A model generated the notes under the pieces. The model did no database searches. It had not been told where the DNA came from and saw only the letters and a program-made list of their open reading frames with translations. Source: Chitinophaga solisilvae (GTDB lineage: Bacteria > Bacteroidota > Bacteroidia > Chitinophagales > Chitinophagaceae). Taken from it: 64,000 nt of DNA. Shown here one piece after another: positions 10,280 through 19,235 of the stretch (position 1 is its first letter; each line of letters starts with the position of its first letter). The DNA lies in contig NZ_JAABOK010000020.1 of assembly GCF_009928525.1 (NCBI RefSeq), positions 39,108 to 103,107 on the forward strand, in the 5' to 3' direction. A program made the position numbers and the translations under genes.

Positions 10280-10479
10280 GCAGCAGTTGTTTTATTCAGT
10301 TTTCCGTTGGTATTTACAGGGGCGTCGCTGCCGGCGTCCAGTTCCAGCAGTTGAGGTCCCAGCTGGTTTTGCAGCTGATGGATGAGGCGGTGTACCTGTA
10401 TATAAGGCAGGTTTCCCAGTGCGCTGAGAATCATATTGGCTTCATCCAGGGTAATTTCGAGTTTCAGTTGTTCAGGCAT
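10276..10479 (-). CDS. Small conserved-looking eCIS protein, 67 aa
   Basis: The frame overlaps the fibre gene stop by 8 bases and the Afp12-like start by 4, which strongly suggests that it is translated. It contains an amphipathic core (KLEITLDEANMILSALGNLP, then YIQVHRLIHQLQNQL) and a polar Thr/Asn/Lys tail. Similar short proteins with an EANxIL-ALG-LP pattern occur beside phage tail fibre genes, where their role is unclear. A fibre-assembly helper or a small baseplate subunit would fit the position. No signal peptide or cysteines are present. Confidence 0.7.
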   Translation of the reverse strand: MPEQLKLEITLDEANMILSALGNLPYIQVHRLIHQLQNQLGPQLLELDAGSDAPVNTNGKLNKTTAA

Positions 10480-11542
10480 TGTCGGCAGTTTTTAATTGTT
10501 GCAGTTGCTGTATTTTCTCATCCAGTTCACGTACGGCGTTGATAACCACATAGATCAGCGGGCTGGTATCCAGCAGGAGCATATCTTCAGGGAAGCGTTC
10601 ATCGCCGGCATTGCCAAGGCGTTTCACCATGTAAGGCATGACTGCTTCCACCTGCTGACCTATCAGGCCAATCTGTTCCACGTTATCCTGCGTACCCCCT
10701 TTACCGTTATACTTAAAATTGACCAGCCGGAGCGCCTTTAGTTTTTCCAGTCCGTCATGGAAGTCCTGTATATCTTTTTTTGTACGCTCGTCGGAGGTAG
10801 AGAGCCAGTTGGCGCCACCCTGTGACTTAATGGCGTTACCATATACATGCAGGGACAAGGTATCTGCTGTTGGCGCCGCCGGTGTCAGCGGAATGGTATT
10901 GCCTCCGAGCACCAATCTGCCGGCGGGATTGAATTCTGCGAAGGAAACATCATTGGCGCTGAAGGTGATGGCCTGCCCGGTGATGGTATTGATGAACACC
11001 GATCCGTTCTGGTTCTGTCCGAATCCGTAGTTGGCTTCCGGGCTGCCCCCGTTGGTAGCCAGCAGGCGTACACGCTGATGAAAGAACAGTGCGCGGCCTG
11101 CATTACCGCCTATATGAGAGCCTATAACGGCATTGCCTACACGCCCTTTGGTGACGGTACCTGCGGCGCCTACCTCGAAATCATCCGTCATGGTGATAGG
11201 TGAAGGACCGAGGTTAACGCCTACCCTGCCCCGGTAGGCAACATCAGGCTGATTGGAAGGTGGTTGTGAAGCCAGCGGGGCGAAACCGCTGCCTACGCCT
11301 TTCCATTCCGTTCCGTTGTAAAATTGAATTTCTCCGCCTAAAAAGCGCATGGAGCCGGCAGCCGGAGTTGCGCTGAAAGTTCCCAGCGTGAAATTGTCAG
11401 CTTTAATCCCGCTGACCGGATTAAAGCTGAATCCGTCCTGCGAACGGTGAACAAAAGAATCAAACAGATCACCGAAATCAATTCCATTCGGGCGGGCGCC
11501 ATCCCGGAATATTGTTTTCAAATCTGGCCTTGGTCTTTCCAT
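10472..11542 (-). CDS. Tail fibre protein with C-terminal S74 intramolecular chaperone
   Basis: 356 aa. Residues 1-240 are Gly-, Asn- and Ala-rich beta sequence typical of trimeric fibres. From about residue 245 there is a peptidase S74 / endosialidase-type chaperone domain, with the motif S-T-S-D-E-R-T-K-K-D-I around residues 248-258. The family self-cleaves at a Ser-Lys dyad, and S250 and K255/K256 are in place. Cleavage would release a chaperone of about 105 residues that ends in a coiled coil (NAVRELDEKIQQLQQL). The likely role is receptor binding by the eCIS (Afp13 position). The fibre shaft is short compared with many phage fibres, so host-range information may sit in residues 50-240. 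Confidence 0.85.
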   Translation of the reverse strand: MERPRPDLKTIFRDGARPNGIDFGDLFDSFVHRSQDGFSFNPVSGIKADNFTLGTFSATPAAGSMRFLGGEIQFYNGTEWKGVGSGFAPLASQPPSNQPDVAYRGRVGVNLGPSPITMTDDFEVGAAGTVTKGRVGNAVIGSHIGGNAGRALFFHQRVRLLATNGGSPEANYGFGQNQNGSVFINTITGQAITFSANDVSFAEFNPAGRLVLGGNTIPLTPAAPTADTLSLHVYGNAIKSQGGANWLSTSDERTKKDIQDFHDGLEKLKALRLVNFKYNGKGGTQDNVEQIGLIGQQVEAVMPYMVKRLGNAGDERFPEDMLLLDTSPLIYVVINAVRELDEKIQQLQQLKTADNA

Positions 11543-11561
11543 GATATTATATTTTTAGGAG

Positions 11562-14500
11562 TCAACTTTTACTTACAATAAAATCTATGTTGATGGTCAT
11601 ATTACCGATGCCCAGACCGGATACTGCCGTACATACCCTGGAAGTATCCACGATGGCAATGGTGTGCTGTGGTGCAGAAACCAGTATAGCAGCGGGCTGC
11701 GAAGGTGTCACCACTTCCCAGTCGATACCTACCAGGAAGGAGTCCCCGATATTCATGATACCGATATTGGGTATCGGCTGCCGGCTGATTTCAAATGTTT
11801 TTCCGATTTTCATTTTGCTGATACCTCCAGTATTGCCGGTAACATTCCGGTGAAACAGTTTGAAGTCAGCGATATATTCCACGTAGGGAAGATTTTCTAT
11901 GAAGTAGATGATTTCCGAGCGATATACTTCGGTATCAAAGTGCAGCACTACTTTATCATCGAATGCCCAGGGCGACAGGAAGCGCACCAGATCCTGGTTC
12001 AGTTGTTCCTGGTAATAGGCGGGATCAAATCCTGCGTTGAACTTCACTTTAAAATCTGCCAGCAGTTCTTCGTAATCCGGGTTGCTGACCTGTACGGTCG
12101 TAAAGGCGGTGGTACGGGCTTTCAGGGCTGCCGCTACCTGATCCAGCAGGAAGCTGCTGGCTTTGGGCTGCAGTCTTTTTGCCAGCGGCGCGGCAACTGC
12201 GATACGCGGTATCACCACTGCCCTGGTCACGCCGGGAGTAGCGATGGCGCTGCCGTTCAGACATTTCACCTTAACAATACCCGGGAAGGCTTCCAGTGCC
12301 AGGCGTTCCAGGTCCCAGGAATTGATGGCCCTGTTCCGGTGGCGGAGCCTTTCCGACATCCTGGTGATGTAATGCGTTTTTGTTTCCGGTTGCAGCCCGC
12401 CGGACGATGCGTATGGCTGGCGTATACTTTTAAGTGATACGCTGCTGTTAATCATTTGTTTGATAGTATCTGCCGGAAGGCCCTGTGCCAGGTGCAGCGG
12501 ATAATCCGCGAGGTCATCGCCGGGCAGCAGGCTGAGCACCGCTTCTACGGCCTGTGTGTGAATACCGTCCAGCGGGGAGATCCTGTTCAGGCCTTGTGTA
12601 AGGGTTGCCTGTAACCAGAGAAGCCCCGGCGGCATCAGCAGACCGGTAGCCGCATCGGCGCCGGTTTGCAGGGAAAGCAATCCGGATTGCTGCAATCCGG
12701 AGGTAGTATCCAGCGCCAGCTGATCGGTGCGCAGCGGCGACCATTCATCGCCGGCCAGGTATGCCCAGGAGATAACGGGATTGGCGTAATCCGCATCCGG
12801 ATCGCTGGCCTGCACCGCATCATTTTCAGCCAGGTGCATCAGCAGGTTGACGGATTGCTCCGGCTGCAGGTTGGCCAGCCCTATATAAAGATATCCTACT
12901 GCCGGGAAGTCCGGAAACAGCGGATTACCTTTATCTGTCAGTTTTCGTATACCCAGTGGCGTTATATGGAATACCTGATCGTCAGTGCCGGGAAATATGT
13001 TATCTTCTGCGATGTAGTCCAGGCTGATTTCCCTTATCAGCGGTGTATAGGGCGGCTGGGGAATGACCGGCGGCAGGTTGGGAAACTGTACCATTTTCTG
13101 CGTGGCCAGCGCGAGCGCATTGGCATAGTTGCTGTGTCCGAAAGCAGTAAACCCTGGTGTATCCGGTGCGGAGAGCGTCAGCCGGATAAACCCTGCAGGC
13201 ATGCCTCCGGCATATCCGCCCGAAATATCGGGCAGGCCGGGATTACGTTCGGGGACCTGGTTATCATTGGCAATTTTCAGGTCTTCTTCTGAAAAGGTCA
13301 TCTTCATGCGGTAGGCTTTCACCTGGCCTTCAAACAGCGTGTATCCGGTTTTTACAGGATTGTCGAACACTCCGTTGAACAACACATCAGCATCTACCTG
13401 AAAGCTGGTATGTGTGAGATCTACCGGGATGCTGTATCCGGTATAATAAGTTTTAAAATCCTGTGCAGGTGTTTGCCATTGCACGTTTACCGTAACATTT
13501 TTCAGTTTTTTACTGAAGCATTCCCGGTTGCCGATGAAGAAGCGGGAGCCGGCGGAAGGCCATGACCCGAAAGGAGTAAATGGTTTGTTTACGGCCTGAA
13601 CGCCTTCCTCGCTCTGTACAATCAGTTTCTTCAGTCCTTTTACATCTACGGTGAGTGCGGCTGTTTCTGTGGTAAAGTCCAGCAGGTCCTGTGGAAGCGG
13701 TTTTCCCGGCAGCCCGGTGATTCTCATTGCCGGCACGCCATCCGGAAAACGGCTCTGATGTACGGCCTGGCTATGCCCGGTAACCGGCGGCATTACTTCC
13801 GGCAGTAATACTTCTACGTATAGCCATGCCTGTTGTATGGTATCCTGGTAGATGACTGCTTTTGTCAGTTGTGGTTTTATCCAGCCTTTTTCGCCGGTTA
13901 TCTCTACCTGGATGATGTTCTGTAAGTCTACCAGCAGTGGCGCTTTCACCGCATATGGCATAGAGTGCGCCCTGAGGTAAATGGTACGGGAACCACCTTC
14001 CAGTTCCAGCAGGGATGAGGAGATACCCATCCCGGTAGTGACCGGCGACATGGTTCTGTCGGCCGCTGCCAGCCTGGATTGCGGGCTACCGAATGGCAGC
14101 AGCTGTCCGGGAAGTTTAGCCGGATCATAAGGTGCAGACCATAGCAGCCGTGTTTTATCTGCCGTTGTATTTTCAACAAACAGGGAATACAATGCTGCTA
14201 CCTGGGCCTGGTTCACCACAATATCGCTGGTGGTTGTATAGCTCAGCAGCTGCCCGTCAGGGCCTTTACCCGCGTCCAGTACCGCGCCGGAAGGTATCAG
14301 CTGCGGCAGGGCATTGCGGTTCAGTTCAAAGAAAACATGCACCTTGTCTGCCACCGCCTGACGCCGCGGAAATTTCAGCACCTCGCTGAAGTAAAACTGC
14401 ATATGCGCGCTGGTAATGGCATTCAGGTTGTTCCTTGCTTTATCCAGCAGCCGCAGGAAAGCGAGCAACAGGGCTATATGTGGTTCAGTATCCGTTGCCT

Positions 14501-14780
14501 GGCCGGCAATGGCTGCAATATCAGCAGGCGGCAGCAATGCTGGCACAGGTCCGCTGGTCAGAAAATTACGGAACAACGAAGTCCAGTCTCCGGCAACGGT
14601 ATTGTCAGGCGTAAAGAAATTCAGTTCATGGGCAAGGGTATACAGCAGCGCTATCATACCGGGTACATCTCTTTCTTCGAGCTGGGCGTAATCATCTGCC
14701 AGCGCGGCGCCCAGACGATCCCACTGCCCGATGCCATCGGAGTATAACAGTGACTGATATATGATTCGCAGATCTTCCAT
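11562..14780 (-). CDS. eCIS baseplate protein (Afp11-like, gp6/baseplate J class)
   Basis: 1072 aa. The first 160 residues are helical and include FYFSEVLKFPRRQAVADKVH, followed by repeated beta domains with Asp-Gly- and Pro-rich loops and a C-terminal part containing LNRAINSWDLERLALEAFPGI-like sequence (about 820-850). This layout is that of the large Afp11-type baseplate protein of Bacteroidota eCIS, which forms the inner baseplate ring with the Afp12-type protein and gp25. Its start overlaps the gp25 stop by one base (TAATG). The next gene, the fibre, begins 19 bases on. The assignment rests on order, size and N- and C-terminal pattern. Exact domain borders cannot be fixed here. Confidence 0.8.
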   Translation of the reverse strand: MEDLRIIYQSLLYSDGIGQWDRLGAALADDYAQLEERDVPGMIALLYTLAHELNFFTPDNTVAGDWTSLFRNFLTSGPVPALLPPADIAAIAGQATDTEPHIALLLAFLRLLDKARNNLNAITSAHMQFYFSEVLKFPRRQAVADKVHVFFELNRNALPQLIPSGAVLDAGKGPDGQLLSYTTTSDIVVNQAQVAALYSLFVENTTADKTRLLWSAPYDPAKLPGQLLPFGSPQSRLAAADRTMSPVTTGMGISSSLLELEGGSRTIYLRAHSMPYAVKAPLLVDLQNIIQVEITGEKGWIKPQLTKAVIYQDTIQQAWLYVEVLLPEVMPPVTGHSQAVHQSRFPDGVPAMRITGLPGKPLPQDLLDFTTETAALTVDVKGLKKLIVQSEEGVQAVNKPFTPFGSWPSAGSRFFIGNRECFSKKLKNVTVNVQWQTPAQDFKTYYTGYSIPVDLTHTSFQVDADVLFNGVFDNPVKTGYTLFEGQVKAYRMKMTFSEEDLKIANDNQVPERNPGLPDISGGYAGGMPAGFIRLTLSAPDTPGFTAFGHSNYANALALATQKMVQFPNLPPVIPQPPYTPLIREISLDYIAEDNIFPGTDDQVFHITPLGIRKLTDKGNPLFPDFPAVGYLYIGLANLQPEQSVNLLMHLAENDAVQASDPDADYANPVISWAYLAGDEWSPLRTDQLALDTTSGLQQSGLLSLQTGADAATGLLMPPGLLWLQATLTQGLNRISPLDGIHTQAVEAVLSLLPGDDLADYPLHLAQGLPADTIKQMINSSVSLKSIRQPYASSGGLQPETKTHYITRMSERLRHRNRAINSWDLERLALEAFPGIVKVKCLNGSAIATPGVTRAVVIPRIAVAAPLAKRLQPKASSFLLDQVAAALKARTTAFTTVQVSNPDYEELLADFKVKFNAGFDPAYYQEQLNQDLVRFLSPWAFDDKVVLHFDTEVYRSEIIYFIENLPYVEYIADFKLFHRNVTGNTGGISKMKIGKTFEISRQPIPNIGIMNIGDSFLVGIDWEVVTPSQPAAILVSAPQHTIAIVDTSRVCTAVSGLGIGNMTINIDFIVSKS

Positions 14781-15202
14781 TATTGTACAGCGCCTTCGTT
14801 AATGTAAAACGGATATACCAGGTTGTACCTTGAGTTAGTGGCCAGCACCGTGTATTCCATGGAGATGAGGATAAGTCCGTTGGTATCGTCCACCGCATTA
14901 ATGCGGACAAAATCCAGCTCTATCCTGGGTTCATAATACAGGATGGCTGTCTGTATCATATCCTTCACATAAGCCAGCAGGCTGGTGGTGATAGGTTCGA
15001 ACAGCAGTACTTCCAGGTTGCAGCCAAAGCGTGGCTGCATGACTCTTTCGCCGGGGCGGGTAGCCAGCAGTATCTTCAGGCTTTGTTCTATATCTTCCGC
15101 TTCAGCTACCATCTGCACCGTGCCGGTATTATTATTGAAAGCCGGCGGAAAGCACCAGCCGGTACCGAGGAATGATTGATCCGAGTTCATAGCTGCATTC
15201 AT
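14780..15202 (-). CDS. GPW/gp25-family baseplate wedge protein (Afp9-like)
   Basis: 140 aa, the usual length. It has the gp25 pattern: GTGWCFPP near residue 13, the EDIEQSLKILLATRPGERVMQPRFG core (about 38-62) and the later LLFEPIT...YVKDMI...YYEPRI. In contractile tails gp25 is the wedge subunit that contacts the sheath and triggers contraction. An internal ATG at codon 5 is an alternative start. The first ATG directly follows the PAAR gene stop. Confidence 0.92.
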   Translation of the reverse strand: MNAAMNSDQSFLGTGWCFPPAFNNNTGTVQMVAEAEDIEQSLKILLATRPGERVMQPRFGCNLEVLLFEPITTSLLAYVKDMIQTAILYYEPRIELDFVRINAVDDTNGLILISMEYTVLATNSRYNLVYPFYINEGAVQ

Positions 15203-15502
15203 TTATCCGATTAAGACGGTAAATTCACCAATAACGATTTGTCCGCCGTGCGCGGTGGGGTCGCCCATTCTGGCGGCGGGCTTACCTCCTATCAGCACGG
15301 TGGATGAGCCCTGCAGGATGGTATCGGGAGGGCCGGTACATACTGCCATATCTCCCACTACTGCTGCCGGCAGGCCGCCAATCAGTACCGTAGCGGCTCC
15401 GGGCCCACTGCACGGACCACCTACATGTGGTACTGCCGGTATGCCGGGTGTTACCATCGGGCATACATGCATATCGCTTATTCTTGCTGCGGGTTGTCCC
15501 AT
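15203..15502 (-). CDS. PAAR-domain spike tip (Afp10-like)
   Basis: 99 aa. Three PAAR-type repeats are visible: PAARISDMHVCP near the start, VLIGGLPAAVVGDM in the middle and VLIGGKPAARMGDPTAHGG at the end. The family folds into a small metal-binding cone that caps the VgrG-type spike. Conserved His and Cys (H12, C14, C55, H88 region) could bind the metal. It lies 13 bases after the spike gene and directly before gp25. There is no C-terminal effector extension. Confidence 0.92.
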   Translation of the reverse strand: MGQPAARISDMHVCPMVTPGIPAVPHVGGPCSGPGAATVLIGGLPAAVVGDMAVCTGPPDTILQGSSTVLIGGKPAARMGDPTAHGGQIVIGEFTVLIG

Positions 15503-15515
15503 TATATATTGTTTA

Positions 15516-17270
15516 TCAGTTAATCTGCACCAGCGATCCTTTCAGTTTGGCGATGGCGCTGCTGCTCAGTTCCATTCCTGCGCTGCCTTCTGCCTTAAAT
15601 TGCGCCTGTGCGGCATTTTTAATATTTACGCCCTGCAGTTCTATATCTCCGCCGGAAGATTTGAGGGTGATTTTTTTGGCAGTCTCCAGGGTGATGCCGT
15701 CCGCATTCATCACCAGCTTATTACCGTTCTGATCTTCAAGGGTAATCCCCTTTTCTTTTTCAGACAGTACAATCCTGTTTCCGGCGGGTGTTTCCAGCGT
15801 CATGCTTTTATCTTCTTCCTGAAAAAGTATTTTCATTTTGCTGGCGAAGAAGAAACCTTTTTCTTTATTTTCATCCTTAGCCGATAGCGGCGCCGGTTTT
15901 TTGCTGCTGTTGAGCATGCCCAGCACGATGGCTTCACGGGGATCGTTGGTGATAAATCCAACCAGCACTTCGTCGCCGATATCCGGGCGAAAGAAGGAGC
16001 CGCGTTCCTTCCCTGCGTCGAGGGTGGCAATACGTGCCCATACGCCTTCTCCGCTGATATCTACCATCGGTATTTTTATCAGGATGCGGTCTTCTCCGGC
16101 AGGATCATCTTTCAGCTGCGCCACAATACCAGTTTGCAGTCCATGTACCGGCGGCACCAGCATGGCGGCTCCGGTATGTTGCGGCAGTTTTTCTGTATAC
16201 CATTCCGGCTCCATACCAAACTGCGCGCTGGTAGTCCATGCGCCATCGCTGATGTCGTGCCGGACAGCGGATACAAATAACTTTCCGTTGAAGCGGTCGC
16301 CAACGCCCTGCAGGGAAATGAGGTCGCCGGGTTTAACAGCAGCAAATCCGTCGAACGTTACACGTCCGCGGATCTTTGCCAGCAGGGACTTCTGGCGGGC
16401 GGCATCCGCCCACGCCTGCAGTTCTTCCTGCGGGATATTGCCACCATGACGGAGCAGCATGGCTTTCAGCTGTGTGACGCCGGCCAGCTGCGATGCAGGG
16501 AAATTACCTGCTTCCTTTACGGAAGCCGGCGCCTGTCCGGTTACTTCCGCCACTTCCTGATCTGCTACATCCCAGGTGAGCGCTGTTACGCCGGCGAATT
16601 GATTCCGCGCATCCATTTCTGCGTCCAGCTCCAGGATGGTAGCGCCGTATTGCAGTGTCAGCACCGGTTCTGCTGAGAAAGAGGGATTTACAACTGATAC
16701 GGTGCCGTCATTAATCAGGACCAGCTTACCGTTCACATCGAGGCGGCCAAGCAGGAAGTCCCAGTCGGAACTATCATACTGTACCATTTCCGGATGTGTG
16801 AATTTGCTTTTATCAATTTTGCCGATGTTCAGTTTATATTTTGAAAAGAGATTGGAAGCGATGTCCGTGTCCTTCATATCCTTATAACTGGCGCTGAAGC
16901 GGCCCAGCGTCATGTTATACGCGGTATCGCGGCAGTCCAGCTTCAGCTGGGAAGCGCCGTTACGTCTTATGGCAATGGCATGCTTCACAACAACGCCTTT
17001 ATAAATAAGATCTTCCTTTGACTGATGTCCTGCAAATATTTCGATGACGCCGCCCGGCAGGAAAATAGCATCGCTGCTGGCAGCAAAGGTTTCCTTTGAG
17101 GGATCCCCGTCGATGATGGTAATTTTCGCCTGCGGGATACGGTTGGCTTCTTTCAGCACAGTAACGGAGAACACCTGCCAGGTGCGCGGGATAGCTGTTC
17201 CGTTTACCTTTACGGTAAAGGTGACCGTTGCGCCATCCACCTTCATGGGTATTGTTCTGTCGTTGCTCAT
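15516..17270 (-). CDS. VgrG-like spike / baseplate hub protein (Afp8-like)
   Basis: 584 aa from the ATG at 17270. A TTG five codons upstream also opens the frame, but it would overlap the previous gene, while the ATG lies one base after that gene's stop. Residues 1-370 correspond to the gp27-like hub. Residues about 375-460 hold the gp5-like OB fold with PVHGLQTGIVAQLKDDP and a FRPDIGDEVLVGFI strand. The C-terminus (about 480-584) has short repeats (ITLEDQNGNKLVMN, ITLETAKKITLKSSGG) that should form the triple beta-helix needle. It would pierce the target membrane, tipped by the adjacent PAAR protein. Confidence 0.9.
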   Translation of the reverse strand: MSNDRTIPMKVDGATVTFTVKVNGTAIPRTWQVFSVTVLKEANRIPQAKITIIDGDPSKETFAASSDAIFLPGGVIEIFAGHQSKEDLIYKGVVVKHAIAIRRNGASQLKLDCRDTAYNMTLGRFSASYKDMKDTDIASNLFSKYKLNIGKIDKSKFTHPEMVQYDSSDWDFLLGRLDVNGKLVLINDGTVSVVNPSFSAEPVLTLQYGATILELDAEMDARNQFAGVTALTWDVADQEVAEVTGQAPASVKEAGNFPASQLAGVTQLKAMLLRHGGNIPQEELQAWADAARQKSLLAKIRGRVTFDGFAAVKPGDLISLQGVGDRFNGKLFVSAVRHDISDGAWTTSAQFGMEPEWYTEKLPQHTGAAMLVPPVHGLQTGIVAQLKDDPAGEDRILIKIPMVDISGEGVWARIATLDAGKERGSFFRPDIGDEVLVGFITNDPREAIVLGMLNSSKKPAPLSAKDENKEKGFFFASKMKILFQEEDKSMTLETPAGNRIVLSEKEKGITLEDQNGNKLVMNADGITLETAKKITLKSSGGDIELQGVNIKNAAQAQFKAEGSAGMELSSSAIAKLKGSLVQIN

Positions 17271-17271
17271 G

Positions 17272-17988
17272 TTACTTTTTTTCAATTGGCGGAAATATCA
17301 GCTGCGTACCGGGCTGCAGGTTCCTGAAATCGGCCAGGTTGTTGGCTCTGGCCACCTGCATATAAAAAGCGGGATCCTCATATACCTTGTAGCAAAGCAT
17401 CGGCAGGGTATCTCCAGCCTGTACAATACGTTTGTGGGTAATATCCGGCGATTTATCTGCCTGCTGCCTTACCCTCAGTTCATTCTCTACGGTGGCGGTG
17501 AACTTGGCCTTTACGGTAGCCCGTATCGGTGTGCCATCAGGTTTAAACAGCTTGAAGTTGATCGTCATTTCCTTCAGCACACATTTGAAAAGCAGTTCTC
17601 CCCACTGGATAATCAGGTAAGGAGGCTGATGTATCTGTCCTTTATAATCGTACACTACTTTCTTAAACTGCAGGATATCCGGCCAGATACCTTCCTTGCT
17701 TTCCTCCTGGATACCGGCGCTGTCTTTCGCCTTGAAGGTTCCTGGTAAGGCGCCCGTTTTGTCAAAGAGAAAATCGAAGTCAATATCCTCCGGCTCCATC
17801 TTATCGAACTTCATCTGTTGGGATTTGGTACCGGAGGCCTGCTGCTCCTTGTACTTCACCTTATAGGTACGGTTATAGCCTTCCGGATTTACCAGCACTG
17901 TAAATTCCCCGGAGGTTAACTTTTTGTTTTCCTCAAATCCGGCGGAAGTATAAGCCGTAATTTTTACCTTATTGAGTTCGGCAGACAT
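17272..17988 (-). CDS. LysM-containing tube initiator / hub adaptor (Afp7-like)
   Basis: 238 aa. The N-terminal 170 residues (GEFTVLVNPEGYNRTYKVKY, FDFLFDKTGALPG, LIIQWGELLFKCVLKEMTI) are the conserved eCIS tube-adaptor domain. Residues about 183-235 are a LysM module (RIVQAGDTLPMLCYKVYED, LQPGTQLIFPP). In contractile tails such proteins join the inner tube to the spike hub, and the LysM here is structural, not for cell-wall binding. The start lies two bases after the DUF5908 stop. Confidence 0.88.
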   Translation of the reverse strand: MSAELNKVKITAYTSAGFEENKKLTSGEFTVLVNPEGYNRTYKVKYKEQQASGTKSQQMKFDKMEPEDIDFDFLFDKTGALPGTFKAKDSAGIQEESKEGIWPDILQFKKVVYDYKGQIHQPPYLIIQWGELLFKCVLKEMTINFKLFKPDGTPIRATVKAKFTATVENELRVRQQADKSPDITHKRIVQAGDTLPMLCYKVYEDPAFYMQVARANNLADFRNLQPGTQLIFPPIEKK

Positions 17989-17990
17989 AA

Positions 17991-18176
17991 TCAGCGTTCC
18001 TGTTTATCTTTCAGTATTTCCATTACCTTTTCCACGCAAAGCGCAATCAGATCATCCGGCGGTGGAGCCGATCCGGCAGGAGTTTCCGGGGTGGCCGCTC
18101 CGGCAGGTGCTGCACCTCCTTTCGGACCGCCGGTATCTATGACCGCTTTGATGTAGAGTTCACGGATTTCAATCAT
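17991..18176 (-). CDS. DUF5908-family small eCIS protein (Afp6-like)
   Basis: 61 aa. It has the N-terminal MIEIRELYIKAVI segment, a Gly/Ala/Pro-rich linker and a C-terminal helix (LIALCVEKVMEILKDKQER), the layout of DUF5908 proteins that lie between the tube and LysM genes in Bacteroidota eCIS clusters. Function is unknown. A helix that recruits or docks baseplate parts is plausible. The ATG is preceded directly by three copies of an 8-9 base A-rich repeat. Confidence 0.85.
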   Translation of the reverse strand: MIEIRELYIKAVIDTGGPKGGAAPAGAATPETPAGSAPPPDDLIALCVEKVMEILKDKQER

Positions 18177-18178
18177 TT

Positions 18179-18280
18179 GATTATTTGATTATTTGATTAT
18201 TTGAGATTTGAGATTTGACCGGTGTTTTTTGGGGGTTGTTTTTTGATTTTTTATTTGATTTTTTGTTTGAAGTTTCAGTG
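18179..18280. repeat. A/T-rich tandem repeat in the gap between tube and DUF5908 genes
   Basis: This 118-base space is the largest gap within the eCIS operon. On the plus strand it shows TTATTTGAT three times in tandem, then TTTGAGA TTTGAGA TTTGAC, then degenerate T-rich copies. The words are the same as in the arms of the long inverted repeats elsewhere in this window (TTATTTGA, ATTTGAGATTTG), but no matching inverted arm exists. On the transcribed strand the repeat reads as A-rich CAAATAAT units that run straight into the DUF5908 ATG, so it forms that gene's leader. Confidence 0.75.
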
Positions 18281-18294
18281 GCGGAACGCTGGTA

Positions 18295-18756
18295 TCAGAG
18301 GATGGTGAAGAACTGGTAGCGGAGTTCGAGGGATTCTACCAGTACTTTGCTCTCCTGGGCGTTGAGGTCTTCTACGGCCCACTTTTTGGGCCATGCCTGT
18401 TTTACCGCCCATGTCACCAGGGGTTCATGTTTTTCGTTCAGCAGTTTTACTTCCAGGTCTACGGGTCTTATCTCCAGGTGTTCAAAGGTGTTCAGGCACC
18501 ATTTGATCAGCGAGGAGTCTTTAATAAGACCTCGTTTGAGTACCAGGTTCGGGAATTTTGTACGAACAGGCAGCTCATGTTCAAACCTGTTTTCGCCCCC
18601 TTCCTTGATCATTTCCGTGACTATTTCTGTGGAGAGTCCGGCTACGGACTGAAACATGATATCGCTTTTATTGGAGGCTACACCGTGCAGCTCTTCCTTA
18701 AATCCGAACTCCACCTTGAAATGAAACGATACCGGCGGATAGTAGGTAGTAGCCAT
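18295..18756 (-). CDS. Tube protein, second paralogue (Afp5-like)
   Basis: 153 aa, gp19-type phage tail tube family: FHFKVEFGF at the N-terminus, a VAGLSTEIVTE turn near residue 38, an LVLKRGLIKDSSLIKWC segment and VKLLNEKHEPLVTWAV. It is related to the next gene upstream (shared LNENHEP/LNEKHEP-V-TW). In AFP, Afp5 is the tube subunit that meets the baseplate, and this copy sits closer to the baseplate genes, so the same role is inferred. It lies 6 bases after the first tube gene. Confidence 0.92.
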   Translation of the reverse strand: MATTYYPPVSFHFKVEFGFKEELHGVASNKSDIMFQSVAGLSTEIVTEMIKEGGENRFEHELPVRTKFPNLVLKRGLIKDSSLIKWCLNTFEHLEIRPVDLEVKLLNEKHEPLVTWAVKQAWPKKWAVEDLNAQESKVLVESLELRYQFFTIL

Positions 18757-18762
18757 AATTGC

Positions 18763-19197
18763 TTATTGCTTTGATACTTTGATACCTTCGTGCGCGATCT
18801 CCATCGTTTCTATAGCCACTTCATTACCATCAGCCTTCAGGTCGGAAGACTGCACCTTCACCGGCCACGCGTTGAGTACCTGCCAGGTAATGACCGGTTC
18901 GTGGTTCTCATTCAGCAGTTTAATCGTTACATCTCTCCTGGAAACGGTATTCATAGAGATGGTTTCCATCCATTCGTGGAAGCCGATATCTCCCTGGAAG
19001 GTGCCACGTTTCAGCGTGATGTTGCTGAGTTTCTGCAGACCGGGCATTTTCACCTTATGGAACTCAGGGCTGCTGCCTTCGCGGTATTCAATAACATCGG
19101 ATTCCATTGTCAGTCCGGTGATTTCGGTAAATCCTATTTTTGTTCCGGGGCCCCACTCCACACTAAAGTGGAATTTAGGCATTGGATAATTAGCCAT
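18763..19197 (-). CDS. Main tube protein (Afp1-like)
   Basis: 144 aa, gp19-type tail tube family: PKFHFSVEWG, FTEITGLTMESDVIEYREG, ITLKRGTFQGD and VKLLNENHEPVITWQVLNAWP-like core (IKLLNENHEP here). It would polymerise into the inner tube. It directly follows the sheath gene (38 bases) and precedes a paralogue, the normal order for eCIS loci. No unusual insertion is present. Confidence 0.93.
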   Translation of the reverse strand: MANYPMPKFHFSVEWGPGTKIGFTEITGLTMESDVIEYREGSSPEFHKVKMPGLQKLSNITLKRGTFQGDIGFHEWMETISMNTVSRRDVTIKLLNENHEPVITWQVLNAWPVKVQSSDLKADGNEVAIETMEIAHEGIKVSKQ

Positions 19198-19235
19198 ATT
19201 GCTTGTTTTAGATCAGTGATAAAATTCAGCGCAGA

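Noticed and set aside
15203..17270. Type VI secretion locus, from VgrG and PAAR genes
   Set aside because: No TssJ, TssL, TssM or ClpV genes are present, and the surrounding genes are of the eCIS type.
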